NCBI GenBank assembly: GCA_034437535.1
Contig: DAOTTZ010000112.1
Coordinates: 1 to 54,072, forward strand
Source of the DNA: J038 sp034437535
GTDB lineage: Bacteria > Chloroflexota > Anaerolineae > Aggregatilineales > Phototrophicaceae
Direction of reading: 5' to 3'
DNA length: 54,072 nt
Within the stretch, counting starts at the first letter, position 1. Each line of letters opens with the position of its first letter. Below are positions 33,922-42,104 of the stretch, piece by piece. Below the pieces are notes generated by a model. It was not told the origin of the DNA. It made no database searches and worked only from the letters and a program-made list of their open reading frames with translations. The position numbers and the translations under genes are program-made.

Positions 33922-34845
33922 ATGTTACGACGGATTCTGCTTTATTTATCCGAAGCGGGATGGGCGCGTGGCCTGGTGACGCGCTTCTTCCTGGCAAGGC
34001 GGGTGGCGCGGCGGTTTGTCGCCGGGGAGACCGTGGCCGAAGCCGTGCAGACGACTCGTGAACTTAACGCGCAGGGATTGCCGGTCGCGCTGGATTATCT
34101 GGGCGAAAGCGTCCACAAGGCCGAAGATACCCAGGAGGTCGTCAACACTTATCGCGCTTTGATCGACCACATCCAGGATGACGGCTTAGATGCCAGCCTG
34201 TCGCTCAAACTGACGCATCTCGGCCTGGACATCAGCGAAGAACTGGCAGTGACTAACCTGCGGCATGTGCTCACAGCGGCCCAACCGCATCACATCGACG
34301 TCACCATTGATATGGAAGGTAGCGCGTACACCGATGTCACCCTGCGGATCTACCGCACCATGCGCCACGAATACGGCTTCCAGAACGTCGCCACCGTCAT
34401 TCAATCCGCCTTGAAGCGGAGTTCGGAGGACATGCACGCGCTGGCGGAGGAAGGTGCACACATCCGCCTGGTGAAAGGGGCATACCTGGAACCCCCGGAA
34501 ATCGCGTTTCCGCTCAAGCAAGATGTAGACGCTCATTTCGTCCGCATCCTGGATGATTATCTGCAACATACGCCCCCGGCTTACCTGGATATTGCCACGC
34601 ACGACGAGACCATGATCCAGGCCGCCTTAGACTCAATCCGGCGGTACGAAGTCCCGGATGATGCCTATGAGTTCCAGATGTTATATGGCATTCGCTCCAC
34701 CCGGCAGACGGAACTGGCGGCGGACGGCTACCGGATGCGAGTCTATGTGCCATTTGGTGAGGCCTGGTACCCATACTTTATGCGGCGGTTGGCAGAGCGA
34801 CCGGCGAATCTGTGGTTCTTCCTGCGGAGCTTTTTCACCCGGTGA
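33922..34845 (+). CDS. Proline dehydrogenase (monofunctional, FAD-dependent)
   Basis: 307 residues, a beta/alpha barrel. Recognised by SLSLKLTHLGLDIS, VTIDMEGSAYTD, QSALKRS, the FAD-binding RLVKGAYLEP, ATHDE and EFQMLYGIR, and the C-terminal RVYVPFGEAWYPYFMRRLAERPAN. It oxidises proline to pyrroline-5-carboxylate with electrons going to quinone. Pyrroline-5-carboxylate dehydrogenase is not adjacent. AAAAGG precedes the start. Confidence 0.93.
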   Translation: MLRRILLYLSEAGWARGLVTRFFLARRVARRFVAGETVAEAVQTTRELNAQGLPVALDYLGESVHKAEDTQEVVNTYRALIDHIQDDGLDASLSLKLTHLGLDISEELAVTNLRHVLTAAQPHHIDVTIDMEGSAYTDVTLRIYRTMRHEYGFQNVATVIQSALKRSSEDMHALAEEGAHIRLVKGAYLEPPEIAFPLKQDVDAHFVRILDDYLQHTPPAYLDIATHDETMIQAALDSIRRYEVPDDAYEFQMLYGIRSTRQTELAADGYRMRVYVPFGEAWYPYFMRRLAERPANLWFFLRSFFTR

Positions 34846-34862
34846 AGATGTATCGGCCCGGT

Positions 34863-36458
34863 TCAATACCCCTGGGCCTCTAAGAACGCCTGCCCCACCG
34901 CGAGCAAGTCTTCCGGTGGGGTGGGCAATTCCAGGTCGTCATCGAGTAGGGTGGCTATTTCACTCCCGTTGCTCTGCCGGTGGGCATAAGCACTGGCGAG
35001 CAACCGCCCGGCCCACGTCACTTCATCGACCTGTCGCAAGATAGGCACCAACTGTTCGTAGACGACTACGACCAGCGCGTGGAGCTTGTGCGGCAGTAAA
35101 ATCTTCAAACTGCGGGTTAGATGATCAATGCTGGCTTCCAAGTCACCTATCGCACCGAGAACCTGCCCGATGCGCCTCAGTACGACGCCTTCACCGATGA
35201 CGATCTGATGGTCCTGCAAGATTTCCAACGCGGCCCGGTAACTCGCCAGGGCGGCGGTATAATTCTTTTGGGCGGCATCAATATCCCCGATCCCCATGTG
35301 GATCTGGCTCTGGTTCGTGCTGTCGTTGATCTCTTCGGCGATCTTCAGTGCGTCTTGATACGTCTGGCGGCTTTCTTCGTAGTGTTGCAATATGATTCCG
35401 TTAGAGGCATACCCGATGCTCATGATGACATATCCCACGCGGTCGTCGATTTGTTCACACAGGGTCATGCCCTGGGCGTAAAGCGTGAATGCTTGCTCTG
35501 TGTCCCCGCGAAAGTCTGCTATGCGAGCCTGGTTATTGATAATCATTGCTTCCGAACGTCGATCATTGAGCTTTTGGGCATAGTGGCGGGCTTGCTGTGA
35601 ATAAGTCTCCGCCTGGTCGAATGATCCCCAGTCAATATGGATTGCCGCCAGATAGATTAGTGGCTGAAGCTGTAAGCGGTCGCTGGCGATTTCTCTCGCC
35701 TGGTCGAGCGCGTCCGTCAGGTTTTGAAACGCCCGCTCATATTCATCCTGCCCATACGCCGCGATGCCGTTCCACGTCATGGCGCGAATTTGGCTGGGCT
35801 GGTCTTGGATTTCGGTCGCGATCTCATAGAGCCGGTCGGTATGTGGGATCATAGCGGGGAAGTTGCTTACGGTATAGTAAACTTCGATTAAAACGCCATG
35901 TACATTGCTCTGGATTGCCAGCGGGGTCTCTGGCTGGAGAGAGTCATAAGCGGCCTGCGCATACTCCAACGCGGCGGGCATCTCCCCCTGGTTGAGATAG
36001 ACTCGTGCAATGCCGGTGCCAGCGCGGATTTGCACCGGCAGATCCTGGCTCTGGCGGGCCTGATGAAAATAGTCAAGCGCAATATCATACTCGTTATCCA
36101 CGACATGCACATCCCCCAGCAGGCAGTATAGATCATCACGAGCGGCGACATCCCCCAGACGCCGGGCGGCGTCCAGGGCGTGTTCGTACCATTGGCGTTT
36201 TTCGGTCGGCGTCAGGTTGAGATCCAGCAGATAAGGGTGGAGGCTGGCGTAATCACACAGGAGCCGGCCAATCGTATCGTCAGCCGCATGTTCCACAGAC
36301 CAATCTCGTCCTTGCTGGATCTGGGCGAATTCTTCATTGAGCATGTGCAGGGCTTGCTCTACGGAATCAAAATAAAGGGCGTTGATAACCTGCACACGGC
36401 TAGCATAAAAGACGGCAAAACGCAGGAATGCCTGCTCGAACGCCTGCTCGTTCAGCAT
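34863..36458 (-). CDS. Tetratricopeptide-repeat protein
   Basis: 531 residues, nearly all TPR helices; about 10-12 repeats, e.g. CLLGDVHVVDNEYDIALDYFHQA, IGDIDAAQKNYTAALASYRAAL. No output domain visible. No signal peptide. The start at 36458 follows ACCGGAGAC; a TTG at 36476 is an alternative start. It is the third gene downstream of the protease and its free N-domain, 66 bp after the 85-residue gene. Confidence 0.8.
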   Translation of the reverse strand: MLNEQAFEQAFLRFAVFYASRVQVINALYFDSVEQALHMLNEEFAQIQQGRDWSVEHAADDTIGRLLCDYASLHPYLLDLNLTPTEKRQWYEHALDAARRLGDVAARDDLYCLLGDVHVVDNEYDIALDYFHQARQSQDLPVQIRAGTGIARVYLNQGEMPAALEYAQAAYDSLQPETPLAIQSNVHGVLIEVYYTVSNFPAMIPHTDRLYEIATEIQDQPSQIRAMTWNGIAAYGQDEYERAFQNLTDALDQAREIASDRLQLQPLIYLAAIHIDWGSFDQAETYSQQARHYAQKLNDRRSEAMIINNQARIADFRGDTEQAFTLYAQGMTLCEQIDDRVGYVIMSIGYASNGIILQHYEESRQTYQDALKIAEEINDSTNQSQIHMGIGDIDAAQKNYTAALASYRAALEILQDHQIVIGEGVVLRRIGQVLGAIGDLEASIDHLTRSLKILLPHKLHALVVVVYEQLVPILRQVDEVTWAGRLLASAYAHRQSNGSEIATLLDDDLELPTPPEDLLAVGQAFLEAQGY

Positions 36459-36524
36459 TGATTTGTCTCCGGTCAATTCCTCTCTGTTGAAAATATTGTA
36501 GAGAAAAGTGGCCGGTCGCGCTAG

Positions 36525-36782
36525 TTATACGTGGAAGCTCCCGGTTTCCTGTACGTCCACCGGCACACCATCCAGCGTTTTCGGCACGATGTCATTCTGC
36601 GCCAGCAAGGTCTCCGGCACTTTTTGATCGACCATGACCACCAACGCCAATTCATCGGTTGCGCGGTTCTGGCGTTTACGATACCCGATGCCAATACCGA
36701 CGACATGCGGCAGACTCATGATCTGTGGCCCATACTGCGCCTGAACATCGCTAACCGCTTGGAAGCGAACATCTTTTCGCAT
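36525..36782 (-). CDS. Stand-alone copy of the neighbouring protease's N-terminal domain
   Basis: 85 residues, no signal peptide. It aligns without gaps to residues about 8-79 of the adjacent protease (29 identities in 72 by hand), sharing VVGIGIGYR/VVGVAMGYR, TDE and the VP..DGV.VDV block. GGAGG in the end of the protease gene serves as its ribosome site, and the gap is 3 bp, so they are co-expressed. A trans-acting pro-domain, inhibitor or assembly subunit is plausible but unproven. Confidence 0.75.
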   Translation of the reverse strand: MRKDVRFQAVSDVQAQYGPQIMSLPHVVGIGIGYRKRQNRATDELALVVMVDQKVPETLLAQNDIVPKTLDGVPVDVQETGSFHV

Positions 36783-36785
36783 CGG

Positions 36786-37934
36786 CTAATCCTCCAGGGT
36801 CACGTTGAGGGCATCCAGCACCACACTGATCGGCGTGAAAATGCTTGCCAACCCGGAGCCAGCGAACAGCAGACCGACCGCTTGGTTACTGGATTGGTCG
36901 ATCACCAACGCACCAGAATCCCCACCCTGGCTAAACGGATCGCAGATCACCTGGCCGCTGAAGCGTGCGTTGCGTGGGCCTTTGCTGGTGTTATAAGCGA
37001 TGGAGACAGTTGCATTGAGCAGGGTAACACTGCTGGTATTGGTGCCGGTGGTGCGCCCGGTCTTGATGACCGACATACCCAACGACGGCGGGCGGATCTC
37101 GCGGATCGCACCGATGTTGACGATCTGGCTCTGGAACATCGTCGGGTCAACCGGGCGGGCCAGCGCACAATCGGCAATGTTATCGGTAATGCTCTGGGCG
37201 CGGCCTGGGGTCGGTGCGGCGGTGGGGTTGGTCGGTGGTGTCGCACTGACGCGCTTTTTTGATCCGGTCAACCGGGCAAGGAAGTTGCTGATGGCAACCA
37301 GCGCATCGACAAAATCACTTCGGTCGGGTTGCGGTGCAGGTTGTGGCGGGGTCGGCGCGGGGGTCGGGCCTGGCTCGTCAGTTGGGCCGGGTGGCAACAC
37401 ATCTCCTTCGACATAGGTCAACGGCAGGAAGCGGGCCAACGTCGCGACCACATCGCCGGGGCGGGCACCGCCGTCATTGGGGGCCGGTTGAACGATGTCT
37501 TCACCCAGTAGGGCTTCATTGGCATTCGCCAATACATGATTGTTCGATAGGATGAAGCGTTCGCCGGTGGTTCGATCTCGCACGACCGCGCCGACGGTGC
37601 CCGCTGTCACCTTGTAATGTGCGATGCTCACGCCGCAAGGGATGGTGGGCCGAAAGCGACTGCGTAATTGTGCGATGTCGTTAGTCTGTGCTTGTAGATA
37701 GCCCACTTCTACCACATCAGTTCGTACCCCGTCGATCTCCTGCGGCACGCGATCAGCCTCGGATAGTGCGGCGTCAGGTTGCTTGTGCTGGACGAGTACC
37801 GCGACGGCGGGTTCATCGGTCTTCTGGCCGCCCTCTGCCCGGTATCCCATTGCGACCCCGACCACGTTCTTCTTTTGCATCAACAGATTTTGATGCTTGG
37901 CCTGTACTTCTTGAATCAAGTCAAAAACTGCCAT
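36786..37934 (-). CDS. Trypsin-like serine protease with N-terminal accessory domain
   Basis: 382 residues. Residues 1-85 form an accessory domain; the chymotrypsin fold follows. Likely triad: His133 (NNHVLAN), Asp255 (ADCALARP), Ser340 in GGDSGALV. Between His and Asp lies a Pro/Thr-rich, possibly disordered stretch (181-205) and a second one (230-245). No signal peptide, so it may act in the cytosol. The upstream gap carries a TTATCCCATT box at 37966-37975. A free homologue of the N-terminal domain is encoded next. Confidence 0.85.
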   Translation of the reverse strand: MAVFDLIQEVQAKHQNLLMQKKNVVGVAMGYRAEGGQKTDEPAVAVLVQHKQPDAALSEADRVPQEIDGVRTDVVEVGYLQAQTNDIAQLRSRFRPTIPCGVSIAHYKVTAGTVGAVVRDRTTGERFILSNNHVLANANEALLGEDIVQPAPNDGGARPGDVVATLARFLPLTYVEGDVLPPGPTDEPGPTPAPTPPQPAPQPDRSDFVDALVAISNFLARLTGSKKRVSATPPTNPTAAPTPGRAQSITDNIADCALARPVDPTMFQSQIVNIGAIREIRPPSLGMSVIKTGRTTGTNTSSVTLLNATVSIAYNTSKGPRNARFSGQVICDPFSQGGDSGALVIDQSSNQAVGLLFAGSGLASIFTPISVVLDALNVTLED

Positions 37935-37991
37935 TCATCGCTCCTGGCTCGGTTCTCGTATTCTGTTATCCCATTCTAGCATGATTGGAGG

Positions 37992-39185
37992 TTATTCGTC
38001 GCGCTTGCGACGGTAGGTACTGCCGCGCTGGATGCTTTTTTCGCCGAAACGGTCTTTGAGTGTATCCAACGTGGATTGTAATTTGCGTTCTTCGTCAGAT
38101 TGCGGTGCGTCCCACAGGCTGAGTTGCCGCGCCGGTTTTTCCGTCAACCCGCTGATGCCGACTCCGATCAAGCGGACGGCCTGCCCGCGCCAATTCTCAC
38201 GCAGGAGTTCGAGCGCGGTCTGATAAATTGCCTCGTCATGATTCACCGGGGTATCGAGCGTGGTCTGGCGGGTGATCGTGCTGAAATCAGACCAGCGCAA
38301 TTTGATCTTGACGGTGGTGCCGTATAGGTCATCACGCCGCAGGCGCAAGCCGACGCCATCAGCCAGCCGTCGTACCGTGCGCTGAAGTACGTCCCGCTCG
38401 CGCACGTCTTCGGCAAAGGTCGTCTCTTTGCTGATAGATTTGGTCTCATGCTCCGGCGTGACGCGGCGCGTGTCGATCCCCTGGGCGCGGCGGTGCAGGT
38501 CGGCACCATGTTTGCCGAAAAATGTCTGTAACACCGCCGGGTTGTAGGCCGCGATGTCGCCGATGGTATGAATGTTTAACGCACGCAGACGGTCGGCGGT
38601 CTTCGGCCCGACCCCCCATAACTCGCGGATGTCCAGCGGGGCCAGAAAGGCCGCCTCCTGCCCTGGTGGGATGACCTTGATCGCGTTGGGTGGATGATCG
38701 CTGTGTTGGCTGGCTTCCGCTTTGCCGATGGTGTTGGCCGTCTTGGCGATGAGCTTATTACCCGCCACGCCGAGCGACACCGGCAGACCGAGATCCTGGT
38801 TGATCTGAGTCTGTAGTTTCGCCGCCAGGGGGTGCCCGGCGTCGGGGCGTCCGGTCACGTCGATGAAGGCTTCATCAATGGAAAGTTGCTCTACTAATGG
38901 CGTCAGGTCACGCAGGATCGCCATCACCTTGCGTGAGTGGACGCCGTATTCCCCATGCCGTGCCGGGATGATCTCAAGCTGAGGGCACAGACTCAAGGCG
39001 CGGGACATCGGCATGGCAGAGCGCACCCCAAATGCCCGCGCCGGGTAAGAACAAGACGCCACAACACCGCGTTGATCCGGGCGGCCACCGACCGCGAACG
39101 GAAGACCGCGCAACGCTGGATGATGCAGTTCTTCTACCGCGCAGAAGAACGCATCAAGGTCGATATGGATGATAGTCCGAGCCAT
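37992..39185 (-). CDS. dinB: DNA polymerase IV (Y-family, translesion)
   Basis: 397 residues. Catalytic acidic residues are in HIDLDAFFCAVEE (near 8-11) and LSIDEAFIDVTG (near 103-106). Thumb helix-hairpin-helix segments (ELWGVGPKTADRL, IHTIGDI) and a little-finger domain follow. It bypasses DNA lesions with low fidelity. No clear LexA-type palindrome is visible upstream, although TTGCAG, 17 bp, TACCAT on the minus strand makes a plausible promoter. No C-terminal clamp-binding QxxLF-type end is evident, though QLSLWD near 363 is a candidate. Confidence 0.95.
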   Translation of the reverse strand: MARTIIHIDLDAFFCAVEELHHPALRGLPFAVGGRPDQRGVVASCSYPARAFGVRSAMPMSRALSLCPQLEIIPARHGEYGVHSRKVMAILRDLTPLVEQLSIDEAFIDVTGRPDAGHPLAAKLQTQINQDLGLPVSLGVAGNKLIAKTANTIGKAEASQHSDHPPNAIKVIPPGQEAAFLAPLDIRELWGVGPKTADRLRALNIHTIGDIAAYNPAVLQTFFGKHGADLHRRAQGIDTRRVTPEHETKSISKETTFAEDVRERDVLQRTVRRLADGVGLRLRRDDLYGTTVKIKLRWSDFSTITRQTTLDTPVNHDEAIYQTALELLRENWRGQAVRLIGVGISGLTEKPARQLSLWDAPQSDEERKLQSTLDTLKDRFGEKSIQRGSTYRRKRDE

Positions 39186-39253
39186 AGGCTTTTAAGGTCA
39201 ATCCACTGAGCCGCCATTATTGCTATGGTAGAACAAAATTGCGAATTCTGCAA

Positions 39254-41392
39254 CTATTCTCGTTCCAACGTCTCGACCATCGACACATCGGCTTCGATGG
39301 CCTCACGAGTTAGCAGAGCCTGCCGGAAGGTCTGCTCTGCGAATAGTTCCAGTTGGTCGCCCACATGCGGGTTGCCCGGTTGGGTGGCGTTGCCATACGT
39401 CAGCAAGACATTGGCCCGGATCGGATCGCTGAACTCTACCACCGCTACATAGGAATCGCCCTGCACCGGGATGAACCGCTGGTCGTCATCCTGGATGAAC
39501 GTCAACGTGCGGAAGCTACCGACCAGATCTTCCGCGCCGCTGGCTGGCAGATCGACCGCACTACCAGGGAAGCGCAGACGGAAAATATCCCCATAGGCGA
39601 CATCCATCCCCACGCCCAACGCACGCAATTGCTCCAGCCCTGCCGCGACTTCGATCAAATCGGCGACGGCGGCATCAGGATCGGTCAACCCGCGTAAGGA
39701 GTCGAGCGGTTGGTTGTAATCCCATTCGGTTGCGATGGCGTCAAAGCCGCGTTCACCCAGATGCACATCTGCCCAACTGACGAACAGCACCGCCCCCTGG
39801 CTATCGGCATCGGCCCGGCGGTCCCAATTCGCCAGCACCTCTGCCGCTTGGTTGGCAGTTGCGTCGTCACTGGCGCGGGCGGCGGCGATCAAATCATCGA
39901 GCACGATGTCCGTCAATTCGATGTACGTCGAATTCTTGTCTTCTAGCACTTCGTCAAATGTGATTGACTCGTCCTCGACCAGCAAGCGCATAGATTGAAT
40001 CGGACGCGGCCAGATGTACGGCTCCGGGAGCATGTACGGCGGGAAGTCTCCCGGCTCGAAGGCTGGCGGCACGGTCGCTAAGTGCGGTGGTTCGTTGGCG
40101 TTCTGCACGAAGCCCGTCTCCGGGTTGAGCAGGTGTGGCAGATCCTCATACGGGTGATAATTCCGCTCCCATAAGAATTCGGACGTATCACCCGGAATCA
40201 CGCTGGGTGTCCCGTCGAGCAGGGTCGTGCCATTCCAGAAGTCCCAGTCGCCACTTTCGCGGATGGGCACCTGTTCGTTGAAGACGTAAAGAATATTGCC
40301 ATCCTGGTCGGCGTAGACGATGGTAAACATCGGGATGCGGATGTCTTCCAGCGCGGCTTCGAAAGCTTGCAAGTCGTCCGCGTTGCCCATTTCCCACCAT
40401 TGTTGCGCGGCGGCGAAGCTATTCTCCCCGACAACCCGGAGCGCAATCGCGGTATCCGCGTCAGGCTGTGCCAGTACCGGCCCATGTACCGACTCGCGCA
40501 CGGTGAGCGCGATTTCTTCGGTGGTGCCGTCCTCATGGGTCACGCGGATTGTCTCCTCCCGTGTGGTGAATTCGCGCATCTCATCATCGAAGATATAACC
40601 GTCATCCTGCAAGGTCAGTTCGTAAAGATCCCAACCATCATGCGTGTTGACGGTGTGCGTCCAGCCCAATGAGTCGTTGAAGGCGATACCCAGAACCGGC
40701 GTCCCCAGCAGGGCCGCGCCGTACAGGTTGAGATCCGGCGTGATGAAGTGGGCTTCCATCCATAGGCCGAACCCGCGCCAGGGTTGGTGTGGGTTGGCAA
40801 CCAGCATCGCGTTCCCATTGGCGGAGCGTGCTGGCCCGATAGCCCAGGCGTTAGATCCCATTGGCTCTGCCGGGGCGGCCATGCCCAGGGCGGCATTGAC
40901 ACCACTGCCCGCGACGAACGACCAGCGTAAGGACCGCGCCCCGTGCACGATGACATCCGGCCCGGTGACTGGTAACACCGCTTCATACGCATCGGTGATG
41001 ATCTCCGGGTTGGCGGCGGCAAAGTCATTGATGCCCTGGGCGAACGCATCGACATAACTACGCCATTCGTCATTGAGTTGATCGTAACCGGCTTGTCCTT
41101 CCTGCGGGATGCCAAGCGTGCGGATCAATTGGTCGGATGGGACGTATTCCGGCCCGAAGTACTCCGCCGCCCTGCCGCGTGACTCGGCGTAAAATTGTAA
41201 GATCATATCGCCATGATTGCGCGTCATGGCCCAGCCAAAAGCGTAAAATAAACCGTCATTATCCGGGGCGAAGATGTGCGGCACGCCCCAGCTATCCCAC
41301 AAGATTTCGGTCGGTGGTGGGTCATCGTCCTGCGCGGCCACCGATGAGACGGACAACAATAAAACTGACAGAAGTAAAAGTATTCGTTTCAT
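39254..41392 (-). CDS. Penicillin acylase-family Ntn hydrolase (secreted precursor)
   Basis: 712 residues with a signal peptide (about 1-20, ending VAAQ). Opens with the family pattern ILWDSWGVPHIFAPD. Self-cleavage before the nucleophile Ser180 is expected in MGSNAWAIGPARSANGNAM. The later beta-chain has NPHQPW and FNDSLGWTHTVN. It hydrolyses amide bonds of N-acyl compounds such as beta-lactams or acyl-homoserine lactones; the substrate cannot be told. Confidence 0.9.
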   Translation of the reverse strand: MKRILLLLSVLLLSVSSVAAQDDDPPPTEILWDSWGVPHIFAPDNDGLFYAFGWAMTRNHGDMILQFYAESRGRAAEYFGPEYVPSDQLIRTLGIPQEGQAGYDQLNDEWRSYVDAFAQGINDFAAANPEIITDAYEAVLPVTGPDVIVHGARSLRWSFVAGSGVNAALGMAAPAEPMGSNAWAIGPARSANGNAMLVANPHQPWRGFGLWMEAHFITPDLNLYGAALLGTPVLGIAFNDSLGWTHTVNTHDGWDLYELTLQDDGYIFDDEMREFTTREETIRVTHEDGTTEEIALTVRESVHGPVLAQPDADTAIALRVVGENSFAAAQQWWEMGNADDLQAFEAALEDIRIPMFTIVYADQDGNILYVFNEQVPIRESGDWDFWNGTTLLDGTPSVIPGDTSEFLWERNYHPYEDLPHLLNPETGFVQNANEPPHLATVPPAFEPGDFPPYMLPEPYIWPRPIQSMRLLVEDESITFDEVLEDKNSTYIELTDIVLDDLIAAARASDDATANQAAEVLANWDRRADADSQGAVLFVSWADVHLGERGFDAIATEWDYNQPLDSLRGLTDPDAAVADLIEVAAGLEQLRALGVGMDVAYGDIFRLRFPGSAVDLPASGAEDLVGSFRTLTFIQDDDQRFIPVQGDSYVAVVEFSDPIRANVLLTYGNATQPGNPHVGDQLELFAEQTFRQALLTREAIEADVSMVETLERE

Positions 41393-41495
41393 CCAATTTT
41401 GTCCTCAATAAGTGTATTTGCCTTCCATTGTAACCTGAGATCGGTTCACCCGACATCACCAATATGAACCCTTTGTTTGAACTTTATTAAATCGC

Positions 41496-41524
41496 TTGAC
41501 TCATTTCAAAAACAGGCGTAGGCT
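41496..41524 (+). promoter_or_regulatory. Promoter of the MarR/ABC exporter operon
   Basis: TTGACT (41496-41501), 17-bp spacer, TAGGCT (41519-41524). The predicted start near 41531 fits the ATG at 41556, which also excludes an upstream TTG at 41496 as the start codon. Confidence 0.65.
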
Positions 41525-41555
41525 AGGTCTATTCGTTGGGGTGCCAAAGGTTTGT

Positions 41556-42104
41556 ATGCAAACTGACCAGCTACACACACAGGTCTTAGAACTCCGGGTG
41601 TTGCTTTCATTGCTGTGGAAAGCTCTGTCACAACACATTGATAGCTGGCTGGCGGAAAACAATCACGACATCAGCCGGTTGCAATTGGGGGTGTTGCGCT
41701 TTTTGAGTCATGAAGGTGCCCATACGTTGAGCGAACTCAGCCGTAAGTTCGGTGTGGATCCGTCTACGCTGGTGCCGACGGTCGATGGCCTGGAACGGCG
41801 CGAACTCGTCCGGCGAGAGCGCGACCCTAACGACCGCCGCCGGTTTCCGATCTCGTTGACCGAAACGGGGGCGGCATTCGTCGCGGATTTACCACACATC
41901 ACAGCGGGGGATCCGATCTTGCTGGCGGCGGAAACGCTCGGCCCGGCGGATACTGAACAATTGCTCCAGTTGATCTGCCGCATGATCCATGCGATCCCGG
42001 ATGGTGAGACCCAACTAAAGAACGCACTCCCACGACTCTTAGCCTATGGTGCGAAGGAGACCTATCTCTCATGCAAGCTGAAACCCAACCACAACGACCG
42101 TTAA
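41556..42104 (+). CDS. MarR-family transcriptional regulator
   Basis: 182 residues. The winged helix has recognition-helix text LSELSRKFGVDPSTLVPTVDGLERRELVRRERDPNDRRRFPISLTETG. AAAGG at 41546-41550 fixes this start. It overlaps the first exporter gene by 34 bp, so it probably controls the exporter in response to a small molecule. No operator palindrome is obvious. Confidence 0.88.
   Translation: MQTDQLHTQVLELRVLLSLLWKALSQHIDSWLAENNHDISRLQLGVLRFLSHEGAHTLSELSRKFGVDPSTLVPTVDGLERRELVRRERDPNDRRRFPISLTETGAAFVADLPHITAGDPILLAAETLGPADTEQLLQLICRMIHAIPDGETQLKNALPRLLAYGAKETYLSCKLKPNHNDR

Noticed and set aside
36531..37262. Plus-strand 243-residue frame antisense to the protease genes
   Set aside because: The minus-strand genes have recognisable domains, ribosome sites and a homologous pair; this frame is their shadow.
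41496..41555. N-terminal extension of the MarR regulator from TTG at 41496
   Set aside because: This TTG is the -35 element of a good promoter, and AAAGG sits before the ATG at 41556.
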